64,000 nt of DNA from Saccharina japonica (taxonomy: Eukaryota; Sar; Phaeophyceae; Laminariales; Laminariaceae): positions 78,790 to 142,789 of the forward strand of contig MEHQ01003767.1 in the NCBI GenBank assembly GCA_008828725.1, written 5' to 3'. Of the stretch, positions 32,490-43,593 are shown piece by piece (the stretch's first letter is position 1; every line of letters starts with the position of its first letter). The position numbers and the translations under genes are program-made. The notes beneath the pieces are model-generated. The model had not been told where the DNA came from, searched no databases, and was given only the letters and a program-made list of their open reading frames with translations.

Positions 32490-33600
32490 TCACTCGAACT
32501 CCCCTGCCCCTTGCTCCGACACGTCTGACACCCAGACCGCGTCCTCCGTAATAGCCCTAACGTACATCATAAACGAGTCCGATGAGCACCTCCCTTTCTT
32601 CTTAATCCCCGCCACTTGAACTCTTCTCGCGGCCAGTCTAGCTGCCCCCCCTATTCTCCCCGAATGCCACGCGAATCCTTCCGGAATCAGTCTCGCCCCC
32701 GCTCTCCTCCCCTCCCCCCTCCACCTTTCCCCTACGCTTGCAATACCCTCCCACAAGCATTGGGTTGCTCGTCCCCTGGACCATACCTTCCAATCTTTCG
32801 TTCCTTTGTATGACATCAAAGGGGCTTCCCCCGTCAACTCTCCGACATTATATATCCTAAAAGGCTCCACTGATGGACACAATACCCCCCTTTCGTTCTC
32901 TCCCTCCCCGTCCCTTCCTTGTCCTCACCAAGACTGCCCCCTTTCTCCTTTGGTCTCCTTTGATCTTTAAAATCTCACCTCTACCTTGTTTCGTTCTTGT
33001 ATCCTACCTTTTGCCAACTGCTCGTCATATCTGAAAAAGCCACATCCACCCTCCGCAAACAGTATACTTTATGGTACACCCCCTTCCCCTTGGCGAACAA
33101 CTCTGCCGCCCGCAACATTAAAAAAGGACAATGCCAGACCTATCCATAACACCCTTCCCCTCACTTCTCATGGCGAAGTTATCCCCTGCATCCTCGTCAA
33201 CATCCCCCATGTCAATAGCCTTCGCATCTTCTGCTGCCTCCCCATCTCTACGTGTGCCCTCTTGATACTTTGCGTCACCGACCTGATCAACGGGTTGTCC
33301 ATGGGCACCGACAGCCCTACGAATTATTCATGGTAGAAATTGATCGCCACCAACTTGCCTACTATATTCGGCTCCTTGTTTCCCTGTTCTCCGCAACAGT
33401 ACCCCATGAACTCGACCAATTCCCCTACTGCTGTATCTCCCTCATGCCTTTCTGCAGCCAGAACCCCTTCCCGATTCACGACCTCCACCCCACTTACATC
33501 CTCCAGTTCGCCCCGTAAGCTTTTCGAGTCGATACTGCAACTCTTCCAAACGCGTACCCTCTCGCAATATATCCTAACCCATGAGCTGCTCCCTCTTTCC
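32490..33600 (-). pseudogene. Tyrosine recombinase of the Ngaro-like element
   Basis: Minus strand. The N-terminal part, starting near 33600, encodes a core-binding-like segment (VAVSTRKAYGANWRM) and then hits several stops. The C-terminal 130 residues (32882-32490) are open and carry the second half of the catalytic site: H-x-x-R (His73, Arg76 in WHSGR) and, 31 residues after the Arg, the nucleophile candidate Tyr107 (FMMYVR). This is the usual C-terminal layout of DIRS/Ngaro recombinases, which replace integrase in integrating the circular DNA. The gene is broken. Confidence 0.7.
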
Positions 33601-34522
33601 CAACTCCTGCACCTGCCAAGCGATTCCGGGACATTCTACGTTTAGTTTCTCGAGAATCGGCTCTTCTTGCCACCTAGTGAGGCCGTCTGCCAACCTATTA
33701 TCGACCCCCCGCACGTGCCTTGCCTGAAAACACCACACCCCCTTCGCCTTCAATGCCCCCATCACCCTCATCAACGCCCCCACCCTCGCGTGCTTCTTCC
33801 CCCCCCACGCCACCTCTTTAACCAGGTTACCGCCGATTCATTGCCCGCCCTCATCAAAACTGCTTCTCCTTTTCTACCCGGTCTCTCCCCCCTCATGTTC
33901 ACCATCACGAACGCCGTCATTACCATCGCCATGACCTCTAACAAGTTGATGGAAATAAAGTCAGCTACGGCCCACCCCCCCTTTATCGTCCGTTTTTGCA
34001 CCTCGTCTGGCAGGTCGAACCCCCAGTAAACCCCTGGCTCAATGCAGAGCCCGCCTATCGCTGACAGAGGTGCATCCGAAAACCAAGTTATTTTCGGTCG
34101 CTGCTTAACGAAGCTAAAAGACGGTGTTGTTATCCCCTCTCCCCCGTACCCCCCCCCCCCCCCCCCCCCCACCCCGGTTTTTTTTTTTTTTTTTTTTACA
34201 TTACCAAAAGCCATCTTCACCGCCGTATGTCTGCCACGAATTCACGCGACAACCGTGAGGCCCCTCGCGATTATGTCTGCTTTCTGTGCCTGCTCCATGC
34301 CCGCCCCGCCCCGGCCCGCTTCGCCCCATCAAGATGCAGACTAGATATCTGCAGAAGCCGGCGGACGAAGTACCGTCCGGGACCGATCACAAAAGAGGCG
34401 TGGTGCAACTTCCCTGCCAACACTAACACCTCCTTGACCGTTGCTATCTGCCGCCCCGCTGGCCACTCTGCCAGACGCGCGCGCAACTCGTCTACTTTCC
34501 GCGTCGGTAGTTCAATGGGCAT
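33574..34522 (-). pseudogene. RNase H region of the Ngaro-like element
   Basis: There are three minus-strand pieces in different frames. 34522-34271 contains KEVLVLAGKLHHASFVIGPG, the connection region. 34220-33771 contains WFSDAPLSAIGGLCIEPG and ISINLLEVMAMVMTAF, with the first catalytic Asp and the Glu of LLE. 33813-33574 contains ARHVRGVDNRLADGLTRW, the usual C-terminal block. Poly-C/poly-T tracts at 34150-34198 lie between pieces and explain one frame change. Confidence 0.75.
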
Positions 34523-34540
34523 ACTCTCTGTGTCTATATC

Positions 34541-35533
34541 TCACCCCAGCACCTCCTGTTGCGTCGCCCAGCCCGTCACCTTTTTGTGCGATATCAATAG
34601 ACCCTCCCCCTCGCACCTCTCTCCCATACCCTGATCATGGATTAACGCTAGCGATCGTGATAAATCCAGACACCGCGCCCTTTCCGGATCCCACTGAAAC
34701 TCTACTGAGATAGCATCATCTAAAATAAAACACAAAAGCTGGGTCTTCCGCCCCCCCCCGTTCGTCGGCCGCACCACGCACTGTGCTGGCCAACGTACTA
34801 CTGGACGCCCTGTTTTCTGCGCCACCGACAAATGCGCTACCGCCCTGTCCGCCGCCCAATCACCCCAGGCTGCCCCGCCACCCAAACTGCAAGCGCAAAT
34901 CGACGAAAAGGTACTCTCCCAAAATGTACACGAAACCGCTGACCCTTCAGGGGCTACTGGGATCTGTCTGAACGCGTCCCTGACATCTATTTTCTGAATG
35001 AAAATTCGCGCTGGATCCCCGAACTTGACTCTCAACCCGAGGACCCTCTGTATAACTTCATGCATTAACCCCGTTACCGCACACGCTGGAATCTCGTCCC
35101 AGTCCGTCGTCGAGTTTACCGACCCCCCCCCCTCGCCCCCCTCCTTGTAGTCGAAAGTCATGTCATGGATTATTCTTATCTTATCGCCCTCTTCTACTAC
35201 CCCTACAGGCGACACACGTAGCCCCGGTACCTGCCCCGCTTGCTCTTTTGGGAAAACGATCGCCCTGCCGCCCGCCACGTCCGCCACGGCATTCTCCCAG
35301 ACTGCGGTTTCAAATTTCTGCACGCTTGAATGCTTTTCGTGTGTGAGCTCCTTCACCAGGTCCCCGCCTGGCCGAACGTCTACTGGAACCCCCACGAGCG
35401 CTATCTGCCGCAAATGATCGATTCCCGACAACTGGTTCGTGTCTCCGAAGAACGCTTGCACGCGCTCCGGGTCCATGTGGGGTGCCGTCAGCGACCCCCC
35501 CAACCACCGCACTACATGCCCTATCTCCCGCAC
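34541..35533 (-). pseudogene. Reverse transcriptase of the Ngaro-like element
   Basis: An open minus-strand frame of 330 residues. Motifs in order: VSPVGVVEEGDKIRIIHDMT (about 107-126), the HEVIQRVLGLRV helix (158-169), KIDVRDAFRQIPV with catalytic Asp183 (181-193), and FILDD at 269-273 as the F-x-DD variant of the YxDD box. The section between about 205 and 250 departs from the expected sequence and probably contains compensating frameshifts. The set of motifs is that of DIRS/Ngaro RT rather than copia or gypsy. Confidence 0.8.
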
Positions 35534-35549
35534 CTCTCCCCTCCATCTC

Positions 35550-37530
35550 CCCCCTCCCTTGCCCCCCCCCGACTGCTCGCGACAAAACCGCCGCTGCGGT
35601 TGCGGCCAAAGCTCGCACTACGCTTGCAGCCTTCGATAAACTCCCCGACACCTTCCCCAACAACCCCTGAGCCACCCGCCAACGATTCTGCTCTGCTACA
35701 CGCCGGCGAGATATCGCACCTTTTTCTGACCGAACCACCGACCCTGGAGTCGCTCCCCCCCCCCTTCGTGCCCAGACCCCAACCCCGAACCTCCCGCCGT
35801 TTCCCTCGTCGTGGTAGCCTCTGGGCTGCGCCGCGGAGCCCCGTGTCTGCATTTCCTTTCGCCTGCCGTCCCTTCCCCCCCCCACCCCATCCCCGGTCCC
35901 CCTTCCTCACCCCCCCCCGCGCCCACCCACCGCCCCCCCTCTGGCGCTACTCCGACGCTCCTGCTTCTTCCAGCGGCAGAACGCGCCCTTCTTGGTGTTG
36001 TAAACTTGCCGCGTGGCTATGTATCTGCACGCCAGCCTATTTCTTAGCGCTCGTGGAGGCCACGCCACCGAGCTCACTTGTATCGCGCGGCTCGGTTATA
36101 TTGCCCGCCCCTCCCCCGGCTCTCGCCGCCCCACCCCGCCCCCCCCCCCCCCCCCCCCTTCCCGCCTTCTCCCCCCCCTTCCTCCGCCTCCCCCCCCTCC
36201 CCCCGCCCCAATCACCTCCCCATCCGCCTCACTCTCCCGCCCCCGCCCCAACCACCACCAAACCCCCTTCCTCCGATCCTTGTTCCGACCTTCCCTGCCC
36301 CACAGCCACCCCCCGCGCTGCCCCTCCTCTGCTTGCCCCGTCCTCTCCTCCCCCCGCTCCCCGTCCCTTCTTGTACCCTCCCGTGGTGGGATCTTCCCTG
36401 TCCTTTGTGCGCCCAAGGTGGATGGGTGCTATTGTCATCCACGTATAGACCCGCTTGAACGGCGGTAGGGGCATCGGGTATACGTCGATCGGACCCGGGA
36501 ACGTCTCGACTTCCTGCCTCAACATATGCGCTTGCCGGTAAACATCTTCATCCAGTCCTGGAAATCTTCGTTGAAGCACTGCACGAATTGCCTTTTGAAC
36601 GTCTCCTATAGCGCCACCTCCGTGTTATGTGCGTGAAAGGTCCTTACCCCCTTGGCGATCGCGCGGAACCCCTCGGCTAGCATGCCCGTCCGGCGCAGCG
36701 AAGCGCGTCCGTAGGTTTTATTGCGGTCCACCACGTACTGCATGAGGTGCGACAGCAAAACGAAGAGGGCCTCCACCGTGTAGTCCAGATAAACCTCCGC
36801 ACTCCCTGCCCCGAAGCCAAAATGGCGAACTTGTTGACATCGATATTGCTCAACCCTGCTACCTGCTGCTCACCTCCCGTCTGAGTCAGGAAACCGCCCG
36901 TTAGCGTACTCATGCTCTCCACCGAGTTCAACGGTGGAACCTTCCCGTCTCCGCCCAGTGACGCCCAGACCACTACGGTGCGGTTCCCCTTCCGCCACAT
37001 GGTCTCCGACAGAGATGACATGCTACATCCTGCCCCCCCCCCCCCCCCCCTCCCCTTCCCCCCGTCTCTCCCCAACTTTGCGGCCCCGCCAAAACATTCG
37101 ATGCCCCTCCTTCCCCACTGCGGCCTTGTGCTGTATGAGACTCCAGATCCGCCCCCCTCCCCCGGAACAGGTTCCTGCTGCAGTTGCAGATGCGGCCTCA
37201 GTGCTTCCGTCTTACACGGGCTTGTCTCCCCCTCCCCCTGCCCCCACAGCCCTTCGGGTGCCCCCATCTGCTGCTGCCGCTGTCCTGCCTCTTCTACCTC
37301 CCACGTTCTTATTTCCCCGAACCACCGCGGGTCTGACTCCTGCTGCTGCTGTATGGTTGGCTTCTGTTGCTGCTGCTGCAGGCGTGACTGATGTTGCTGC
37401 TGCTGCATTCTTGACTGCTGTTGCTGCTGCTGCATGCCCGGTTGCTGTTGCTGCTGGTGCAGGCCTATTGCTCCACCTCCCCAACGTCCCCCCCCGTCTT
37501 GTTGGATCATTTGTGCGGGGTGGAGAACCT
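35550..37530 (-). pseudogene. Gag-like ORF1 region of the Ngaro-like element
   Basis: Minus-strand pieces include a Gln-rich stretch (about 37460-37330, with QQQQQSRMQQQQ-type runs), an Arg/Gly-rich part, and a segment VAGLSNIDVNKFAILASGQG (about 36870-36810). Pieces change frame several times and pass long poly-C runs on the plus strand (around 36.14 and 37.03 kb). The most upstream frame continues into the 480-bp repeat, so the real gag start has been lost. Assignment as gag is by position. Confidence 0.5.
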
Positions 37531-37868
37531 TTGCCCCGCACAAGGAGAGTGGTTGTATCACGTAGTTTGTATATGGTAAAGTACCTGCGAGGTAGTTACA
37601 TAGTGCTCCCATTGCTATCTCAGGAAGTGGCCACACCAGAAATAAAATCAACTCATTGAAGCTGTCATCCATATGCAAGTCCGCCTCAGAGGCGGTTCTT
37701 AGCAGGATGCAGCTCACCCTCCATGCGACTCGCCCAAATCCTCACGGCGCTTCGCGCTTGGTGCAAGCAATGCCTGTCTGGTTGGTGAAACCCCAACGTG
37801 CTCCGTCCCGACATTGTAGGGATGCGAGGGTCTATGTCATACGACTACGGCCGTGCACGACATGAGTA
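37505..37868 (-). repeat. Dispersed ~480-bp repeat, inverted copy truncated by the Ngaro-like element
   Basis: Reverse complement matches 1-360 and 40821-41190. The match stops at GCACAAATGATC, where element sequence begins; copy 1 continues there with TACTCGACCGCC. The repeat was therefore cut at this point. Confidence 0.75.
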
Positions 37869-37869
37869 C

Positions 37870-38950
37870 ACCCCACCACCACCATCACCACCACCGAGAG
37901 CGACCCAGGCACTACAGAAGCTCCGGTATATTGCGACATTCGTCCTCCAGACCACTTCTTTCTCGGGGAGTTTAACTGAAAGGACCGGTTCCGTCGAGGC
38001 CACCGGCCCTATCGTGTCCGCCTTAGCCATGTCTGGCAATCTACGCCCCACGTTTTCGATTGCAAAGCCAACTACGAGCCGCATCACCAGCCGCACGCGC
38101 CGACAAACCGCAACATAACCAGGCAATGTACCACGAGCTGTTGACTATGTCGTTGGGCCCAGCGTGACTCCTCGACTATCCCAGCGTGATATCGGCCGGC
38201 CGCCAGTCTCGTGACCACGGCTGGCCCTGGCCACACTCGTCGCCTCTGCCCACGCCACCTCGCCTCTCCCGACGGGACCTATCGCGTCCGACCGCCACGG
38301 CGCCGAGCCCGTGGTAACTCGCCTGGAGACGTGGAAGTCAACCCATCTGAATTTTGTTGGGGTCCAAGCCCGTCGCAGGATGACCGAATTTTTTATTGCG
38401 AATCCGACGCGAGGGACGTATAAATCCCAGTCGCGGTGGTTTTCGTCGGCGGGCATGGTCAGCATGTGGGCCATAGTTTGGTTCACACGTTAAACGCTTC
38501 CGTTAGCGTTTGCCTGGTAGGAGATTGTAGCAAACTTGCGCGCTCCCAAAAACCTGATAGACAGCTTGTGAAAACTCGCACCGACCTGGGGGCCATTGTC
38601 TTAGAGTATGGTGAGTTGCCACTGCCAGAGGACGATCCATTTGATGACCAAGATGTTGGTCGTGCCTTCCGCGGCGAACTCTGGCGCAGGGACGGCAAAA
38701 GTGTCTGCTCGACGACTGAAACGCTCTTTGATGAGCAAGATGTAGGAACTTGCTTGACCAAACGAGGCACAAAATAATCGACGCTGAATAGCGATACCTG
38801 GACCTTGTGGCACAGGTATGAAGATGACCTGACAGCAGACAGCCAGCCGTGGGGCATACCGTGCTTGGCACATGAGGCAGTGGTGGAGCTACGACCGGGT
38901 GCATACGTTTATGCCGATCCACCAGCATATGTTTTCGAGCATGAGCAGAG
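37870..38950 (-). pseudogene. Ty3/gypsy integrase relic
   Basis: Minus strand, several frames. 38873-38601 encodes IQRRLFCASFGQASSYILLI followed by KERFSRRADTFAV and ILVIKWIVLWQ. Downstream comes DNGPQVGASFHKLSIRFLGA (integrase core block with the second Asp). 38486-38400 gives NQTMAHMLTMPADENHRDWD, the region after the catalytic Glu. The order matches gypsy integrase. Frames shift at least three times; no LTRs were identified. Confidence 0.65.
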
Positions 38951-39019
38951 TCCCCGTGGTGCTAAGATGGCTAGAAGGCGTTGAATGATAAGCTTGAAGG
39001 GGCCCTCGTCGTTTTATAG

Positions 39020-39345
39020 ATAAGTGCACTGCAAATATTGGTAGTGTTCGATGCCAAGGGTGTCGACCAAAACAAATCCAGTGATCCTTGACACAACAAA
39101 CAAGGATCGTGGAGCAGAATGGTTTTGCACCTCAATACAATAAGCAGCAATTGCCCGTAAGGACCGCCGTCGAAACGTAAGGCCCCATAGCGCTCAGTCT
39201 AAATTCAAATTTACTGCAAATAGTGGCAGTTTTCGATGCCAAGGGCGCGGAGCAAAATACATCCAGTGATCCCTGACGCAACAAAGAATTATCGTGATGC
39301 AGAAGGGTTTTGGAACTCAATAAGCAGCAGTTGCTATGCCATGGC
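39020..39345. repeat. ~185-bp tandem duplication
   Basis: CTGCAAATA(T/G)TGG, TTCGATGCCAAGGG, ATCCAGTGATCC and AATAAGCAGCA occur in the same order in both units (from about 39029 and 39214). Confidence 0.65.
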
Positions 39346-40820
39346 AACGGCCCGTTCGGTGCCTGCTGATGGACTCAACGTCGATATATTCTCATAAATA
39401 GGTAATCCTTCACGCAAGTTCAATAGCATCCTAAATGAATAAATCACGGTTCGTTATTCAACCCGGCACGCTCTAACACAACGAACGCCCTCCTGATTCG
39501 GGCCGGGACAGTATTCGGCCCGGTCAAATAACATACCACCAATAGTAGTGTTGCGGGTCACGTACAGATCTGAGTAAACGTATGATATGCCTGAGCACCA
39601 ACGAAGTGTGTTTATTGTTCGCGACACCGGTGGGAAAGCATATGAGAAATCGTCCCAACCGCCTCCCAGCGAGGATAGAAAAAAAAAGAACAAAGCCATG
39701 AACAAACTCATCAACCCGATGAGTACACCGAAACGCTCCTCCTCCTGGTGTGTCTTCCCAACCAAACACACGCCTAGAATACTAAGCGAGGAACAATGGT
39801 TCATACCTGGAACCGACCTAACCCGTTGTTGCCAATAATCGGCAAAATATCTTAACGACTACAAGGCTCATGTTTCAGAGGCTTTCGTACTCCGAGTATA
39901 CTGAGAGTACTAAAACATTGTCGAGCTAAACACTGCGGTTAATGGAAGCATACCGGAAGCCCAAAATGTGCGAGTACTGCCTGGGTGTATGAGCAGCGCA
40001 GAACCCCGAGCACAGGAAGTACCCTCACTGTCGAACCCCGAAACACCTCGAGTTTAGGCACGGCAGTGTCCACAGTACAACGAACAACTGCGAGTACTCG
40101 TACGAGTAGTTAATTATTTTCAAGTTGACTCATCGCCACCATGCAAGTCTGTGGTCACAGGACAGGCCCCAATAACTCTTGAGCGGAATATTACCTTCAG
40201 GGGGAAACAAAATAAGAAAGGGTACGTAAATAGTACGCGTTCTGAAATAACCACATCCAACAAACCGTACAATACAATACAGAAATACTGAAAGTAAATA
40301 CATACTCTAAGGGCTGTTATTATAGGGTTGTAATTTTTCACATTCTCCACATCAGCTCATTTTGAAAAGGTACTATTCAAGTAACGGAGGCGTTCCGTCA
40401 CAATTTGTGAAATTAAACTTTAACAGAAGCGAAAAATGTGGAATGTTGTAGCATTCACACACATATATACAATAATATGTGTATATTATCTAGTGTAAAA
40501 CACCCAGAAAACCTGGATTCAGTTTGGGACAAAACCTGTACTACTACTACTACTACTACTACTACTGCTGTTGCCCCCTTGCCCTCTCCGAAAGTAATTA
40601 GCTCCAACTTTTAATCGTCGTGGGACCAATGATGTTCTGCAAGAAAAATACAAAACATTATCGATACGGTATTAGTCTATACGTCGTACGCCGAAAACAC
40701 TGGCCATTGCCCGCGCATCGAATTCGAGACGCGGCTCCAGTTGGGCGTTTACTACGTTGTCTTTTCAATATGTATATATCATACCTGGTCTAAAGTAATT
40801 AGTGGGGGGGGGGGGGCGTT
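39346..40820. other. Region without a supported gene
   Basis: No coding region is recognised. A stretch at 39880-40110 is rich in GAGTACT palindromes like those at 30.1-30.5 kb. A (CTA)n microsatellite lies at 40539-40566 and a poly-G run at about 40804-40816. Confidence 0.4.
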
Positions 40821-41313
40821 ACTTCATTTTCATGCATGGCCGTAGTCGTATGACCGTAGGCCCTCGCATCCCTACAATGCCGGGACGGAGCATGTCGGGT
40901 TTTTGCCGACCACGCAGACATTTCTGGCACCAAGTGCGAAGCGCCGCGAGGTGTTGGGTGAGTCGCATGAAGGGTGAGCTGCATCATACTGTTAACAAGA
41001 ACTACTGGTGAGGCGGACTTGCATATGGATGACAGCTTCAACGAGTTAATTTAATTTTGGGTGTGGCCACTTCCCGAGACAGCGATGGGAGCACTATGTA
41101 ACTGCCTCGTGAGTGCCTTACCATATACACAACCGTGATAAGATCATTCATCTTGTGCGAAGCAAAGGTTCTCCACCCCGCACAATTTATATATTAATAT
41201 TTTGACCGCCAGCCTTGGTGACCGCCAATAAAAAAAGTAAAAGGGCATCCTGGTTGTCTAGCTCGTGCAGCCTGAGGTGTGTTGTATAGCGTCATCGTCA
41301 ACCGACGCCAACC
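40821..41313 (+). repeat. Dispersed ~480-bp repeat, copy 3
   Basis: This is a full-length match to 1-480. It carries a small insertion (TGTTAACAAGAACTA) near 40990 relative to copy 1, and a differing stretch around 41185-41205. Confidence 0.75.
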
Positions 41314-41486
41314 GGGGGGCTGTACGTAGAGAGGGGGGGGGGTATACTTGACAGATGATATCTTCTTCAGGGGAAAATGTATCAGCATCATAAATCGGCA
41401 GACATCACTACTATTAATATGAATACTATACCAAGTAAAATATTGATATGAGTATGTGTATGTACGTACATATATATAAAATATCA

Positions 41487-41970
41487 AAGATGAGCTTCGA
41501 CGAAATCCTCGAGCTCACAGCTGTTGTTTTTTTTTAATTTTTTAAATATATATATAAAAATTAATCCAGGTGCTTTTAAGTTTTACTCCATAACCTGTCC
41601 TCACACACCTCTTCTTATATACCATACATGGCTACACATAGTAGAACCACTCTATGACGTAAACTCGTCGGAACACTATAGTATACCTGGTACGTTTATT
41701 TCAGACTGTTTAATTTTAATTTTAATTTAATTTAAATTATTTCTTCCCCCACAAATAGACACACATCCCCCACAAATAGACACACACTTCCTGAATTCTA
41801 CAGCCTCAGATTGTGTCCCCCTCATACGGGATGTACATCCTACATGAGGAGATATAAAACCCGTAAGTACGCGCGATCGAAGTATTACACTCAGCTAGGA
41901 AAGATGAGATTCGACGAAATCCTCGAGCTCACAGCTGTTGTTGTTTTTTTAATTTTTTAATATATATAAA
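41487..41970. repeat. Direct repeats of ~75 bp, 415 bp apart
   Basis: GACGAAATCCTCGAGCTCAC followed by AGCTGTTGTT and a T-rich/TA-rich tail occurs at about 41497 and 41912. A weaker third version (GAACTCACAGCTGAC) is at about 42393. They could be ends of a small element; no coding sequence lies between. Confidence 0.5.
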
Positions 41971-42117
41971 ATCGCTTTTGGATGAGTCAACTCAACTTCT
42001 AATTTCGAACATGCAAACGAAACTCCGCACATGCAACACGCGTAGGGTACGATCGTAGTGTTTTTATTGTACTGATATCGAATACACGTGTATGATATGA
42101 CATCACTATAATATGAA

Positions 42118-42297
42118 GCACGGAAATCTTCTCGCGATAAAAATGCAAGGTAAGAACCCGTAGTGGGGGAGGAGGGGGAAGAGCCTACTTTGTGGCCCCA
42201 GATCTGAGTTACGACTATTATTATACTCGTAGGAAGGAGCGAGAAAGGGAGGGCGGAGATAATAAATAGGAGGTGAAAAAAAAACAAAAAGAAACAT
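42118..42297 (+). mobile_element. SINE copy, 5'-truncated
   Basis: It matches the body of the SINE at 42455 from TCTTCTCGCGATAAAAATGC to an A-rich tail (GTGAAAAAAAAACAAAAAG). Confidence 0.65.
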
Positions 42298-42454
42298 TAA
42301 TGTTACGTAGTGCCGGTATTATTTTATGATACAATACACATAGAACAAAATTTCTACGCAGCTAGCAAAGTTGAGTATCTACTATTCAATCGGTTGAACT
42401 CACAGCTGACGTATTTATAATAATTTTATTTGATATATACACGATATATATTAC

Positions 42455-42805
42455 CTTTGAATGCGATGGCCTCGTGGTAACCTCGAACGCTTCTAAACGT
42501 TGATGTCTGGAGTTCGAATCTCACGTGGGTCGTACTTTGGAGTTTATTTGCAAAACAAAATAAAAAACGGAATCCACTGCTGAGAGCGCCTATTGATAGT
42601 AGCGTGGGTAGGCACAATTCGATGCGAGTCGACGAGGGAAGGAAAGGCTGAAGTCTTCTCGCGATAAAAATGAAAGGCAAGAACCGTAGTGGGGGAGGAG
42701 GGAGAGGAGCCTACTTTGAGACCCCGGATTTGAGTTACTACTACTCGTAGGGAGAAGAGAGAAAGGAAGGGCGAAGACAATAAATAGGATATGAAACAAA
42801 AAAAA
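42455..42805 (+). mobile_element. tRNA-derived SINE
   Basis: The head resembles a decayed tRNA: GATGGCCTCGTGGTAACC fits an RNA polymerase III A box, and GAGTTCGAATCTC at about 42511 fits the B box (GGTTCGANTCC). The tRNA arms no longer pair well, so this is not a working tRNA. The body (CTGCTGAGAGCGCCTA, TCTCGCGATAAAAATG) is shared with 42806-43125 and the 3' part with three truncated copies. The tail is A-rich. SINEs of this kind are moved by a partner LINE. Confidence 0.65.
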
Positions 42806-43125
42806 TGCTTCCATGGGTTGATTTCCGCAGTTCAAACCCCACGTGGCTCGGACTTTATTTGCAAAAATACCTAGAAAACAGAATCAACTGCTGAGAGCGC
42901 CTAGTAGCGTGGGTAGCCACCATTCGATGCGAATCGACGAAGGAAGAAAGGGCTGAGGTCTTCTCGCGATATAAATGCAAGGCACGAACCGTAGTGGGGG
43001 GGGGGGGGGGGGGAGAGGAGGCCACTTTGTGGCCCAAAATGTGTGAGTTAGGACTATTAATAAGAAGTAGAGAGAAAGGTAGGGCGAAGATAATACCCGG
43101 TAAATGGGATGAACAAACAAAAATA
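42806..43125 (+). mobile_element. SINE copy, 5'-truncated within the tRNA head
   Basis: It begins near the B box (GCAGTTCAAACCCCACGTGG) and repeats the whole body of the preceding copy, with a poly-G expansion at about 42998-43014. It follows the A-tail of the previous copy directly. Confidence 0.6.
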
Positions 43126-43593
43126 AGCATGAATATGATACGTACCGGTGCCACGCACATCGTACGTATTACGTATATATGTATGTATGTTGTTTCTAGA
43201 TGAATCAACTCGAACTTCTAGTTTATAATTCCTCAATGAAATACAAAAACGAAACTCCGCACATGCATTACGCGTATTGCTTTCTTCATGATACTGCTGT
43301 ATATTACGTGCATGTACAAAATATGACCTAACTATCATACGAGTATTATCACTCCCAGGTACGCACTACTTTTTATTGTATCATACATACAGTATCCTGT
43401 ACTGGACACCTAACAAATAAACAGGAATCTGGCTTCAGCCTGGATTTCCTATATTTATCATTCTATGAGCCTCTTTTTATTTGAGCCTCTTTCTTATTGA
43501 GCCTCTTTATTATTTTGCCGGGCAGAAATCGAAAATCGAGCTGGATTATTATTTTGTATACCTCATAGTATTACCGCCATTGACCGTACGCCC
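43126..43593. other. Short region without a gene
   Basis: Nothing coding is seen. At 43460-43520 GAGCCTCTTT is repeated three times. Confidence 0.4.

Larger units (their letters stand above)
30825..37505 (-). mobile_element. Ngaro-like (DIRS order) tyrosine-recombinase retrotransposon, decayed
   Basis: Order on the minus strand is a Gln-rich gag-like ORF, reverse transcriptase (35533-34541), RNase H (34522-33574 in pieces), then a tyrosine recombinase (33600-32490). That is the Ngaro order; no methyltransferase is seen. At the 3' end a ~265-bp block at 32089-32355 is repeated at 30825-31158, separated by 31159-32088. This fits the B1-A2-B2 part of split direct repeats. The matching A1 block at the 5' end (37.5 kb) is not seen; there the element abuts the 480-bp repeat. 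Multiple stops and frameshifts make it inactive. Confidence 0.75.

Noticed and set aside
35330..36448. Plus-strand Pro-rich open frame of 372 codons
   Set aside because: It is the complement of G-rich gag/RT sequence of the Ngaro-like element; proline runs come from poly-C tracts.
42455..42530. tRNA gene
   Set aside because: A and B boxes are recognisable but acceptor, anticodon and T arms do not pair; it is the head of a repeated SINE.
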